From assembly GCF_003597395.2 (NCBI RefSeq), contig NC_133770.1, positions 34,574,696 to 34,638,695 on the forward strand: 64,000 nt of DNA, written 5' to 3'. The position numbers and the translations under genes are program-made. The notes under the pieces are model-generated. The model ran no database searches, had not been told where the DNA came from, and saw nothing but the letters and a program-made list of their open reading frames with translations. Positions within the stretch are counted from its first letter, which is position 1; the number at the start of each line of letters is the position of its first letter. Shown here piece after piece: positions 22,706-34,846 of the stretch. This DNA is from Chelonoidis abingdonii. Its lineage: Eukaryota > Chordata > Testudines > Testudinidae.

Positions 22706-24663
22706 AGCAGCCCAGGAGCCTGGACTGAGTTAATTCGCGTTCTCAGGGAGCTTTTGTTTCCTGCTGCTTCCCCGACCATGAGGAGAAACGCAGTCACTGA
22801 AGTAGTAGGAGCCAGTTAGGCCTTAAGACAATGATATGTACCTCACTCAGCTGTACAGCCGCTTATTTGTCCTTCAACTGGGTGTTGGAGCCTCTTAGCT
22901 GACAGAGACAGCATCTGCGTTGAGAAGAAAACCCCTCTGAGCAGCATTCAGAAAAAGAAGCAGAAGCTTTTCTACTGCAGGAGGAGCTCCTGAGATACAT
23001 AGAACAAATTTCACGCGAGCTCCAGCCCAGGAAGATGTGAGTTGTGACGAGATGCCTGATTCCGTTAATCAGAGTGCAGTGACCTGGCACGCTACCTGCA
23101 GTCCAGATCTCCATTCTCAAATGGATGTAACAGTGCACATATCCGAAAGGTAGATCAGAGAAATGTAGGTGGAGGCGCAAAAACCGCTGCTGCTGATTAG
23201 TTCCTAGATGATTGGACTGTGTGACCCACTTGAGCAGTAGCGTGAGGGACTTCCTTTGCGCTGGGCAGCAGTGAAAGTCATGTTCCCCCCAAGAACTGAA
23301 AACAAAATTCCATCCAACACATTACCTGGCATGAAATCCCATGGTGACAGTGAGAGGCCATGGCTATATGTACTCAAAACCCAGAATGCTGCATTTGTTT
23401 GTTGCACCTTCCAGTCTATGTTCCAGCACGTTGGTTCTGCGAGACCAAGACTGGAACACTGTCTAGAATGCATCCTGAGAAGGCACAATCACCAGGAGCG
23501 TTCCATGGTGGAAAGGCTGAGATGGACTTAAGGTTAAGGCCACCCAATGAGATCAGCATCAAAAAGATTGCAGTCAGAGTCTCTTTACTGGCAACTGTTT
23601 GAAAGGCTCATTGGCATTGTGAGAGCTGATACTCAAACTAGCTGCGTGAACTTAGATCAGCTGTGTGTGCCAACAGTGGAAACTTCCTTAAATTGTGTGA
23701 GCTGATGGCTGAGTTGATGCTGTACTCCAGGAGTATCATAGAGTACCCAAAATGTACACTCACTACCTTGGAAAACAATTCAAAATGAGATCTACAGTTA
23801 CTGCGCAAAAGTCAACAGATCTGAATTCGCAGATTTACTTTATTCTGGACTGCACTCTGACATCAGCTACAGACAGCATGACTTATGGAGAATGTTTGTA
23901 CAATAACAGAACTATTGAAAACGTCCTGCAGTGTGATGTCAGAGAGCATTTTCTAATTTATGACTTGTGGTACTACAGGGCTGGTGTGACAAATGTGCTT
24001 TTAAAAGCTGAAGATACGGGAATTGCGAATTGCGATAGCTGACTGAGAGGTCAGAGCCTACGATAATGGTGCCAACATGAGAGAAGAACGAGGAGTGCGA
24101 CCGATCAAGGTTACCTCAAGCTTTTTTTGACCCTGCACGTTTCATCGAACTTGGGGTCAGTGTTGCAGCTCGCTTCTAGTGAGGTTACTAATTTTTTTAA
24201 TGAATTCAAAGCATCTATGTATTTTTCTCTGCTCACTCTTGATGGCAATTTGAAGCAAAATCTGGGCACTTCCTCTTGATACTGAACCATTGAGTGCCAC
24301 TGATGGAAAAGTGAGTGGAGCATAGCTATCAACAGCAAATGGAGAAGTGCGCCATAGTTGCCATTATGGAGAATATCTATGACGGAACTGTTCGTGGAGA
24401 ACAGTGGCAGGGAATGGATCCCAGAAACATACAAATTCAATGTCTGTATGGCTTATGTTGTGGCATACATGTTTGGAATAAATGTTGTAGAGCAGGACTA
24501 CAGGTGTTGACCATGATATCTCTGGAGCATGACACACTGGACAAACCAAAGTCTACTACGTCTTACGGTAGTGAGGATTTCACATTCTGAGAGTGCATGA
24601 GTTGGCAGAGGAACGAACTTCACACTGAAGCTATTTTCCCACCACATTCAAGATACAGAGTCA
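22706..24663 (+). pseudogene. ZMYM1-like hAT transposase relic
   Basis: The plus strand carries fragments of a hAT transposase of the zinc-finger MYM-type/DUF4371-containing kind. A TTF-type zinc-finger region is recognisable at 23256-23602, spread over two frames: P-P-R-T-E-N-K-I-P near its start, then C-I-C-L-L and a F-H-G-G-K-A-E segment. The central RNase-H-like part is at 23752-24042, with M-Y-T-H-Y-L-G-K, I-L-D-C-T (the usual place of the first catalytic Asp) and V-R-E-H-F-L. The text then continues past stops to about 24330, and the 3' end is lost at the N gap. At least four frameshifts and several stops are present. The family normally cuts and pastes DNA. This copy cannot encode a protein, although some indels may be sequencing errors. 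A second relic lies at 58985-60790. Confidence 0.75.
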
Positions 24664-24688
24664 NNNNNNNNNNNNNNNNNNNNNNNNN
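24664..24688. other. Assembly gap, 25 N
   Basis: 25 N, truncating the hAT relic. Confidence 1.
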
Positions 24689-25139
24689 ATCTGATCTGGC
24701 CCTTACATTATCCTCTTCCATTCTCTGCTCCTGACTATAACCTGGAGATTCTCTATCATTAGACTCTCCCCTAAGAGAAGTCTGTGTCCGATCCACATGC
24801 TCCTCTGCAGCAGTCGGCTTTTCCCCATATATACATAGGTATATAAGAGGCTCCTCCTCCTCTCTCTGCCTGCAGCGCCTGCTGCTTTCTGTTATTCCCT
24901 CTCACCTTTTCTCCTGCCAGCCTGTTATGTCTCTTGTTCCCTTCTTCCTCCAGCACAGCACTTCACCCTCTCTGTGCATCTAGAGCAGAGAGAATACATA
25001 TGCACCAGCAGCAGACACAATTTTCTACAACCTAGGTCCTAGTGGTGCCCACCCATAGTCTGGCACCTGAGGTGGCCGCCTCAGTTCGCCTCATGGTAAG
25101 GCCAGCCCTGGGCGGACCCCTAACCCTCTCATTCAGTCA
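24689..25139. other. Unassigned sequence
   Basis: No gene recognised. The right end ('tctggcacctgaggtggccg', 'aaggccagccctgggcgga') leads into the C-rich minisatellite. Confidence 0.4.
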
Positions 25140-25510
25140 GGCACATCTGCCCATGTCCTCATGTGTTCCTGCACCCCCATGTGTTCCTCCACCCCCATTC
25201 AGATACCCTCACCCCCCACCCCCACGTGGCCCGGCACCCTTCCCTTGTGGCTCTGTACCCCCTCCCCCATGTGTCTCTGTGCCCCCACCCAGTCACTCCC
25301 CTGTCCCCATGTGTCCTTGTAACCCCTCCCCCTGTACCCATGTGTTTCTGTGCCCCCACCCAGCCACTCCCATGTCCCTATGTAGCTCTGTGCACCCTCC
25401 CCCATCGCTCTGTGCCTCCACTCCCATTCAGGCCCTGCCTCAGTCTGTCCTCCCCCACTAGCCTTTATGAGCCCCTGTCTGACCCCCCAGTACCCCGCAC
25501 TGTCTGTGTC
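25140..25510. repeat. C-rich degenerate minisatellite
   Basis: Repeats of the type 'ccccatgtgtctctgtgccc' and 'cccacccagtcactccc' with variable spacing, about 40-60 bases per unit. The reading frames through it (25042-25531 plus, 25159-25405 minus) are Pro/His/Val-rich repeat translations, not genes. Confidence 0.8.
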
Positions 25511-26379
25511 CCCATAGCTCTTGTCTTCTGACCTGGCCTGACAGGCACTGTGAAGAAGGCAGGCTCTTTCTCTTCTCTCTCCGGCAGGGAGCTGCTGCTA
25601 TGTTGTATCATCACAGCACCCCTGGTGAACAAAAGGTAGAACTAAAGCAACATTTTGGCAGAAGGTTTTTCTGTTGAAAAAATTAAAAATATGAGTGGCT
25701 CATTAATTATGCACACATGCAGTAGTGCAGAATTCCCCTGGGAGTATCTGGGTAAATCAGGGCATACAAATACAATAATTAGTAACAATTACATAACTTG
25801 TTAATTAGTCCTGACGTTTGCAGTTGCAACTAGCAAGTATCTCATGAAAACATTTTGTAGCTGAATCCTGGGTATTGAATAGTTGATGGATCACTTTACA
25901 GCTCTGAGTCAGTGTCTCACTTGTTCTTTCTCTGTGATAGTAGGAGCATATACAAAGCAACCTATGTCAGCTCCAGAATTAAAAATGTTAAAAAAGTATA
26001 TCTGCATTTGAATGAAGACATTTGACAATTGGTTCACGGTGCACTTAGTTGCCAGCTACTAAGTGCTGGATTCAATGTTTATCCTGCAAGAGCTGACATC
26101 AAATACCTAACCAGAGCTTTCCCTGCTTTTTTATATGTTTGTCATTATTTATTTCAGGAAAGGTGAGAAACTGTGAACTTGGGTCTTGGCAAGTAAGTGA
26201 ATGGTGAAATAATTTTCAAATACTTGGTTTTAAAATGTGACTTTCTAAGTGAATCTGCACACATAGTGGAGCTGATTCTCCTCTCATTTACAACGGCGTA
26301 ACTCCATTGACTTGTCTTGGAGTTAACTCCTCGTTCACATGAATGTGAGTGGTGAACTGGGACCCTAGCATGGGCAGTG
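25511..26379. other. Unassigned sequence
   Basis: AT-rich, without a supported gene. Short frames only. Confidence 0.45.
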
Positions 26380-26830
26380 AATATCACAGGCTGGGCGAGG
26401 CTAAGCCTCCCGAAACAGCCTGGTGTGGCTCCATCCATGCTCCATCCCTTAGGTCCCCTCCTGCCTCCTTCCAGTTCTCAGTCTTCCTTGGCTCAGGCTG
26501 GGGTGGGCTGGCCTGCCACTAGGACTTGGGGTGGCTGGGGCTGGTGCTCGAAAGGCCCAGGGCTGGGGACGCTGGGGCCACACTGCTTGTCCAGTGCTCC
26601 AGGGCTGGGGTTGGGGGTGCTGCAGCTGCGTTGCCCACCCAGCACTCCAGGACTGGGGGCGCTTGGGCAGGCTGGGGCAGGGGGTGGGGCAGCAGCTGAG
26701 GTGAGGGTGTGCTGGGCTCCGGCAGGGGAAGGAGTAGAAGGGAAGGAGCAGGGCCTCAGGCAGAAGGGAAGGGGCTGGAGGCTAGCCTCTCCCAATGTTC
26801 AGTTCACCCACCACCCCTGGACCCTAGGCA
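26380..26830. repeat. GC-rich degenerate tandem repeat
   Basis: Units of the type 'ccagggctggggttgggggt' and 'ctccaggactgggggcgct' recur with length variation. Overlapping frames of 156 codons (+) and 100 codons (-) are low-complexity Gly/Pro/Leu translations. The sequence 'gggcgaggctaagcctcccg' at the left edge suggests it is the interior of a DNA transposon. Confidence 0.65.
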
Positions 26831-28593
26831 CAAACTTAACATCTTAAACTATTTAAAATAATATTTAAAAAATATTTGCAACTTTTCTTTAAAACAGAAA
26901 AACTAAAATAAATGTAGGTGAGGAAAAGAGTTCTGTTTTCTCCTACAGGATGCTAAAAGACTTGCCTGGAGAAGGATAGAAAAGATGGAAGCTGTAACTG
27001 ATGTGCTGAAAGTGAATTTGGGAGAATGATTGATTGGTTGCTACTTCCTGAATGACAGTGTAAATCCCCATCTATTTTGACCTCTGAAACAAGTCATAAG
27101 CAAAAGTTTCCAAGTAAAATTATTCTGCGTAGTGTCCTAGGAGTAGCTTCTTTATGTATTATAAAGTTTCCTCATCAACAATTCAGTCACAGACCTGGAG
27201 ATTGAGCCTGTCTCATGAGACAAGCTATAAATCAAAGCAAATCCCTTAGGGTGATATTTACATATACAACACAGCATTTTACAGTTGAAATAAATCACTT
27301 AACTGAAATGAAATGGAGCATGTGTGTCAGCATTCAATCAGATATAGGGTACAACTTTGTTTGCTCAACTTAGTTCACTCAAAAGCACGAGAAAATGCAG
27401 TGGAATTAACAAAATTATGCAATTTGGAATGCTTAGCTTCTGAAGTCATATGGTACACTGATAACTGCTTTGAAATAACATGAAGGTGTCTATTTGCGCT
27501 CTGAAAAGGAAATTAATATTAACTTATCTGAACAACTTGCAAACGGACATTGCAGGAAGCTCATTAAATCTCATGTGGAAAATAAATAAACCAGTAGAGA
27601 AAAGGATGGGTGGGAATTTTACTTCCTCTGTTTCTGGAGAAGCAAATTTTTTTTTAAATATATAATGTATTTGGCAAAAGATTTTTAAATGGAAAATTGA
27701 GACAAAGAGCAAATATATTTGTTAAATCTTTCAAAATAAAAGCCTCTTAATGCATGTAGTACTATAGGCAGGGTTAGTAGCCTGCCTATTAAGGTTGCCC
27801 TATCCTTCTCATTACAAGATCTTGTTTCAGTTGCTTATAACTTTGTTAAACTCTAACCATTTAGGCTGAAATGTTACATGCTGTGTGTCTTCTTCAAACT
27901 AAATATTTCTGGAAATTTTCAGCCAAAATGGCTCAGCTATTTCTGGGAATGTAGTTAGGGAAAAACACATTATTCTCATGACCTTTTTTTGAAAAGCTTT
28001 AGAACCTCCATACTTTGAAACAGGGACTTGCAATTTGCCAGGTAGATGGCCTGTGTGTCAGGGATTGTTTTGCTGTCTCTGTGAAAATCTGTTCAATGTT
28101 GACTAAGTTATAAGCCGTTGAAAAATTGAAGTTTTCCCAAGCTGAGTAGAAACTCATTACAGTTTCACAGCTTAATTCCTCAGAGATACTGTCTGCAAAA
28201 GGAATCCAGTCCATGGCTGAGTGGAACTTTCCTTCCCGTTGCAGTTCCTGGCTGCTGTGGGCTATGCAAGGTCCATATCCAGGCACTGAAACTAAAAGCA
28301 AGGAGACTGTTTCTGCTGGGCTCTCAATGACTTGCTGGGCCCAGGCAGAGTCTTAAAGGAAGCTACTTGAATCAAATGTAGAAGGGACAAGAGCTGGACC
28401 AGGGGAGGAAGTGGATTAGGTAAAGGAATTGCGGGGCAGGGGAGAGAATGGGAATGGCTGGACAAGGAGACTGGGACAAGAGGACACAGACAGATGAGCA
28501 GCCCAGGGAGTGAGACTGGGAGTCAGTAGAGATGAGGAATGTGGATGTGGGAGTGACTGGAGGCTGGCATTGGGAGAGAGGGGAATTAAATAA
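26831..28593. other. Unassigned AT-rich sequence
   Basis: No exon or named repeat. A 100-codon minus-strand frame (27999-28301) has no recognisable motif and may belong to an old interspersed repeat. I do not call it a gene. Confidence 0.4.
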
Positions 28594-29401
28594 GGGTACG
28601 GCTACATTTACAGCTGTACAGCGTTGGGAGTTACAGCTGTCTTCGTACAGCTGTGTAGGGAAAGCGCTGCAGTGTGGCCACATTTGCAGCACTTGCAGCG
28701 CTGTTGGGAGTGGTGCATTATGGGCAGCTATCCCAGCGTTCAAGTGCTTTTCAAAACAGGGGGGGTGGGGTGGAGTGTGACAGGGAGCGTGGGGGAGACA
28801 GAGAGAGTGGATTTTTGGAGCTGACATTGTTCTCAGCTCCCTGCCTTGCAAGTTCTAAGGACTGGAAGATACACAGCACCTACCTTCAATCATTTTAAAA
28901 GTTTTGACCCCTTCCCCTACCCCTCTCTTATTCACTAAATGCAAATTATGCACTCCTAAATAGCCTTCAGACCACATAAGCAGCTGCTCAACACGGACTC
29001 CCCCCTCCCCTCTCTCCTCAAGCAAACAGCTGTGAACATTCCAAAGCAATTCCCCTGCCTCCGCTCACTCGCTGGAGCAAAGAGCAGCTGTGTTTGTTTT
29101 TTAGATAAGTAGCTCCGGGGAGCTCGTAGTTCAGCCATTCTTCCGGTTTGTTGTGGACAGGAATTCTGGGATACCTCTTAATACCCTGGAGGCCAATAAA
29201 AGCGCTTTTGGTGGCCACACTTGACGAGCAGTGCTGCATCATCAGCGCTGCAATCATTACACCCCAAGCAGACCAGGTGTACAGTCAGCACTGCAGCCAG
29301 GGAGTTGCAGCACCGGCTGTGCCTTGCAAGTGTGGACACAGAGTAAGTTGCAGCGTTGAACCCCATCACCAGCACTGCAACTCTCCAGTGTAGCCAAGCC
29401 C
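28594..29401. mobile_element. PIF/Harbinger MITE with TAA target-site duplication
   Basis: The element starts GGGTACGGCTACATTT and ends AGTGTAGCCAAGCCC, so the ends are inverted repeats of the GGGCTTGGCTACACT type. It is flanked by TAA at 28591-28593 and TAA at 29402-29404, the 3-bp TWA duplication of Harbinger elements. About 170 bp of the left end ('cagctgtgtagggaaagcgc', 'gtggccacatttgc', 'tggtgcattatgggcagcta') and about 100 bp of the right end ('ttctgggatacctc', 'ggaggccaata') match the ends of the two-gene element at 53551-57331. It is therefore an internally deleted, non-autonomous derivative. Confidence 0.9.
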
Positions 29402-30230
29402 TAAGAAATTGTGATGGGGGAATTAGGACTTGCTGCACAACGAATGTAGGAACAAGGAGCCAGTGGTTAGGGGGAGTGGGAATGGCTGGCCAGGGAGACT
29501 GGGAGGGAAGACTCAGACTGGGAATGGTGGTGGGGAGACTGGGAATCCAGAGGGAGGACTGGTATGAGATGCTTAAGTAGTGGAGACTGGGGGCTGGTTA
29601 AGTGATGATAAGATTGGGACTGGAACAAGGACTTGGTGTGAGGAAGAGACAGGACTGGGACAGGGACAGGTTGTCATGGAAGGGGCAGATAGAGAGTTTG
29701 GGAGAAATGATCAGAAGGATCTGCCTATATTAGAGGAATTTAATGAATAAGATGGATTCTGGATGATAAATGTGAGGTAGCTTATATTGCTGCATAGTAA
29801 AATTTAAATGCCCTACAGGGAGCCAGTCATATTTTCACAGGTCATTCTCTTAGCTCACCAGCTGTGGCCTCCCTGGAGGGTTTGGGCAGTGAGTAAGAAG
29901 TGCAGATCAAGATCATTTTCAACCTCTGGAGAGTTAGGCCCCAAATTCACCTTTTAAAGTTTGGGTATATGAGAGTTACAGCATATGGGGAAGGCATGTG
30001 CTGGGAAGGGTGCTGACAAAGGGCCCTTTACTTTTGAGAGGCATATACTTTACCTGTCTAGAGCAGGGCCTGCAGAAAAGCATGAATGAGCTGAATGTGA
30101 AATACAAGGGAGACATTGGAGAAAAAGCCACCTTGGGCCACATTCTGTACCGATTTACACTGTATACATCCCAACTTGAAGCTGCGGATGCTCAACACCT
30201 TGAAAATCAGGGTTTTATTTAAGTGCCTCT
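29402..30230. other. Unassigned G-rich sequence
   Basis: Short imperfect 'gggaatggctgg' and 'gggagactggga' repetitions at 29470-29680, resembling those at 28430-28560 on the other side of the MITE. The MITE therefore seems to have landed inside a low-complexity G-rich repeat. No gene. Confidence 0.55.
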
Positions 30231-30366
30231 ATGGGTGTATCTACACAGCAGCTAGACATCCATGGCTGGCCTAAGCCAGCCAACTTGGGCTCAGGCTGCT
30301 GGGGTGTTTCATTGCTGTGTAGACTTCTGGGCTTGGGCTGCAGCCCAAGCTTTGGGACCCTGGAAG
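30231..30366. mobile_element. Left half of a MITE
   Basis: 'gggtgtatctacacagcagc', 'catggctggcctaagccagc' and 'gctgtgtagacttctgggct' are the ordered left half of a common sauropsid MITE with 'gtgtagacatacc'-type ends. The complementary right half is missing. Confidence 0.6.
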
Positions 30367-33300
30367 GTGTGAACAACAAATGATAAGATGCCTAGTTCTT
30401 ACAGACAGATGCAATGGAGGATGTAATCCATTGAGCATAACTCGGACTCATGCATAAAGGTTTTCCTTAATTATTGAAAGTTGGCCTAGAAAAATCTAGA
30501 ATGCAAAATAAGAGACTATACATACGTCTGAGCATGCTGATGTGTGTTTGAAGAAGAAATACAACACACTATTCCCAAAACAAAAATGGGTAATTAAACA
30601 ATGTCATGCTCTGTGACTTTCGAATAAAAAACATTTCATATAAGATTTAATTACTTGTTATATGGTTACTTTCAAGGTCTATTCTCATGGGAAAGTTATC
30701 TGTTTTTATAGCTCCATGTGCACAGAAAAGCTTAAGGGAATAATAACCCCACCAAAGGCTAACATCCAGCACTTGCCAGCTAGCAATCCTTGAATACTTA
30801 ACGAGGTGCTTATGGCTAGGAAGGTTTATAATGAGATGTCTTTTTAGTTTATAGTGTTGGACATTAAAGAGATACTGTTAACATGATTTTAAGAGAAAAA
30901 CTTTTACACAGCATGTGCAGAATTAAAACAAAAAATCTTTCACAAATATATACAAGAATTTTTCTGCTCCTCTGCTGATGTTTAGAAGATGAGAATAGAC
31001 CAGCCCAAGAGCAAAACCACCCATACAGTTGGGTCAACCCCTTTCTTCCACCCTGTCCTCTCTGTATGTTTTTGCCTGTCGCCTCTTTGGTTTCGGGTCT
31101 CTGCTGTATTTTTGATAAACACCCTCTCTCTCAGATTCTGGAGAAGAGTGTGAATGTGAGCTCCCAGCAGAGCAGTACATTAAGAGTGAAGACACCAGGC
31201 TAATGTATAAGAAGAAACATGCCAAAATTTATCAACAAAACCGTGATACTGACTATATACAAAGTACTGTTAATTGCGCACATAAACTGGAAAAAAACAG
31301 AGAATACGCTTTCTTTCTCTGATTTTGTGCAGTGGTAACTGTGGGGGCTATGTGTAACAAAACCAGGTCTCACATTTACAGACAGAAGTGATTTTTCTAA
31401 TTTAAAGTAACCCTTTAAATCAGTTTCTGCAAAACAAAACAGAGTTTCAGTGGTGCACAGGCTTTATATAAGGTGAAGTTCACACTTCGTAAAAACCAAA
31501 CATAAACCACAGCCTGACTTTCCTCTCAAGATGGCTGGTTCTAGTGTTTTCTTTGCAGAACCTCCTATTTCAACCCTTTTCCATCCTTTCCTGAGAGAGG
31601 GGCCAACAACTCCTTTTCTATCATGAACTGGAGCTACTGAAGCCTACCTGCTCTGCCTGCCAGCATGAGCTAGTACAAGTCAACAGATCAGTTCTGCTTC
31701 TCCCTCCAGCCCACTAGCACCTGACATTGTCACAGGACTACACTCAGAAACCATTGTGAAAAGAAGACATGATCTGATCCATGCCATAGCTGCAGCTTGT
31801 ATGTATATTCACCCTTTGAGATGAGCTAGCAGCTTTTGAAATGAAAACTAAACAACAAGCAGTAAGGGTCAGCTGTGTAGGTTACAGAAGTGAAATATGT
31901 GTCATGGAAATACCACAGTTCACAACCAAATTATGGGTCCAATTCACAGCCTCACTCCTCTCCTTTCCTACTGCTCATACAGTGACAATTCAACAGACAT
32001 AAAGGAGTCCCCATGAGGCGTAGGGCCGGCACAGCCAGCTCCTAAATCATCACACATTGAGTGCCAGCATAGGGGGTATGTCAGGGTGGGAGGGGAGTGA
32101 CCAGAGATGATGAATGACTCCTTGAGGATTGTTGCCAGCTGGCACAGGTTAGAACAGGCATAGGGCCCAGGTCTCTGATAGGCCCCCTTTCTGCTACACT
32201 AAGCAGATCTTGGCTGGACCATAGAATCTGGTCCTGTCTTGTTTGCTCTTAGGCCAGCATGGGCTCAGCTCCTAGTGAGAAGGGAGAGCCCTGCATCATT
32301 CTGCAGTGATCCTTCTGGGTGATTCTGGAAGGAACAGTGTCTATTTTTTGGGAATCAGACAATCAAGAAAATGCAAATGTCTTGTAATTGAGAGCTAGAC
32401 CAGGAATATTGTGGGGTGTATGTGGAATGCTCAGGGGTCTGAGGCAGTCTTGGAGGAAACTAAATACTCAATATTTTTTTGACATTTGGATGGTTATGTT
32501 GTTTACTGCCATATATTTTTTGCTAACCAGCACCATCCTGAAATTGTAATTGCAGCCATTGGTTAATTACATCACTTATTAATGTAGCTTTGCTTTTTCA
32601 ATGTCAGTGAGTGAGACATGATCCTCCCTCTTGCCCACATCACATGCACAAACTGACTGTGACTGAGGGGTTATCATCACTGGGATGCCATAAATCAGGA
32701 TTATGAGTCTGGTAGTTGCAATATTGATGACTTGCACTTGTTGTGGGTTATCATTTCCCCAGTAATATTCCTAGCTCTTCTCCCTAAAATGCACAATCAC
32801 ATGCACAGTGATTTTTCTGTATCAGGAGTGGCAGGATGCTCGGCTTCCTCTAAAGCTGATCTCATCAGTATTGAACAGATTGTCTGTTAGGGAAACTTAA
32901 TATCAACATGAGCTACTTCCTTTTCACTCTACTATAATATCACTGGTTTGCTGGGGATCTTCTTAATCTCGTACAATGTTATACTCATTTCAGTTTACTT
33001 TTACCTGAATCAGCATGATGTGGCCTCTTTTCTTCATTAGGTACTGTGAATTTACAAAGATTATATCAGTCTTTCAATTGGCATCTTGGTAGCATGTATT
33101 AACATGAAAAGCTGCCTCTTTCATAACACAAACACTAATTATGCAGCAACTCCCTAAAGGTTGTGTGCAATAGTATTAACTGTAAATAATCATAATTTAA
33201 GATACCACCAGAGAGAGGTATAGAAGGAACAGTGAACTGTGCTCACGGCTACAGCCTATAGATTGTACAGGTGCTCTGCACCCTCCCTCTGGGATGTAGG

Positions 33301-34636
33301 AGAGGATTAGGATAGCACTTAAGGGAAAAGGTATAGGAAAATGAGAGTTGAAATTAACAACAGTATTAAAGAATCGCCCTTTACATACAATCAGCTTCCA
33401 AGTGATCATTATTTCAGTTGAGAGCCCAGGTGCTCTTTCACTCAAACTCCCATCATCAATAGATACACCAAATGCTCACCCAATATCCTGCCCAAAAATC
33501 CCATCAGTGGCTCCTCTGTTTTCAATTGTGAAATTTCTTCCTCAGAGTTCCCCTTATCCTCTGAGTGAATGAGTAAGACGCACATGCAGGATCATGCCTA
33601 CGAAAAAGAAAACTCCTGGCTTGCAGCCACATGCTAATTCATTAATAGAAGTTCACAGTCATCTGCCAAGAAACATAAAAAAAGCAATGACATTTTAACT
33701 ATCTTGTGAAGCAAGTAGTTCACGCTGCCAGTGAGCTCAGCAAAACAAGGAGTGAGCCTTATTAATGACTGTTTATCTCAACCTTCACATTTCACTTCTC
33801 ATCACCTCTTCTAAACTTCCAAGTTTCTTAATGGAAACATTGGTAATACCATAACCATAAGTATGCAGCAAAGGAATGCACCTTTCCTTTGAAATATTAT
33901 GAATGTTATTTTTTTATTCTTTGGTTTTAGTTCTAGCTGTGCATTTCTCTCCCCCAAAACAATCATATTAAAGTTTTAAAATTCTCTGAACGTTGATCAA
34001 TGTAAAGGTTACATTTGGCTTTAGTCAAGAAGTTTTGGTGGGGCAAAAGGTGTGCGTGTGTAAAGGTGGACTTTGTGCTCCATCTGCTGCATACCAGCGT
34101 GGTTGCCGCAGCCTCAAGACTGCTCTAAATTATACCCAATGCCACCAGACCGTACGGTGGCAATATAGTAGCCAGCAAGTAGTTGTGTGGAGGCACATAC
34201 TAACCAGGCCACCTACTCCAGCAGCAGGGAGGTGTAGTGGAGTGAGAGTTGCTACAGCAACTCTGTGCAACTGGAGAACTTCCTTGCATTGGGATGATCC
34301 TTCCATGGGCAGCTATGCCAGCTTTAGGATCACTCTGTATCATCAGACAATGCAGCATAAAATGGCTGAAATACTGCCCTGGATCTATGCCTCTATCTGC
34401 ACCTTGTTGGCAACTGCATACAAAATAAATTAGTCACTATGATATTTGACATCAGTCATTGTGATAGCAAACAATTGCATATAGTATAAAACATCCATGT
34501 TAATATTAATTTAAATTAATTTCTTCAAGCTCCACATATCCCACACAAATGTGATGGGTTCTTTCCAGCTCCATGGGAAACCTTGAATGCCAAGATCTCT
34601 CTCTTGCTTCTTCTTTCAAGCTAGGGTGCAACCGTT
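30367..34636. other. Long unassigned stretch, no gene recognised
   Basis: Mostly AT-rich single-copy-looking DNA. Small frames (31034-31225 minus, 33197-33445 minus, 33993-34433 plus) lack motifs and convincing splice context. The 146-codon frame at 33993 has no recognisable domain. I cannot exclude weakly conserved regulatory elements. Confidence 0.5.
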
Positions 34637-34846
34637 AGCAAAGTGCGCTTTAATGTGGCTGTGTAGTCACGGCACCGGTGCTGGGAGAGATCTCTGCTAG
34701 CGCTATAAAAAATTCACCTCTATGACAGGAGTAGCTGTAGCACTGTCTACACTGCTACGTTACAGCGCTGAAACTTGCGTGTGTGTTTTCACCCCCCTGA
34801 GCGAGAAAATTGCAGCACTCGAACGGGGCAGTGTAGACACAGCCTC
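34637..34846. mobile_element. Non-autonomous DNA transposon (MITE family with 'ccctgagcgagaaa' core)
   Basis: Contains 'gctctataaaaa'-like, 'gttacagcgctgaaactt', 'cacccccctgagcgagaaaa' and 'cagtgtagacacagcc' in order. The same order is seen at 49570-49728 ('ttacagcactgaaacttgca', 'caccccagagtgagaaagtt', 'agtatagacaagccct'). The two are copies of one family. Confidence 0.7.

Noticed and set aside
25140..25510. CRISPR-like spaced repeats
   Set aside because: Units are degenerate, spacing is irregular, and the genome is vertebrate.
25042..25531. Pro-rich 139- and 122-codon frames as a secreted or structural protein
   Set aside because: They are translations of a C-rich minisatellite and exist in two frames at once.
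26377..26847. 156-codon Gly/Leu/Pro-rich frame
   Set aside because: Low-complexity translation of a degenerate GC-rich repeat, with an equally open opposite strand.
27999..28301. 100-codon minus-strand frame as a gene
   Set aside because: No motif, isolated, and the flanking sequence looks like an old interspersed repeat.
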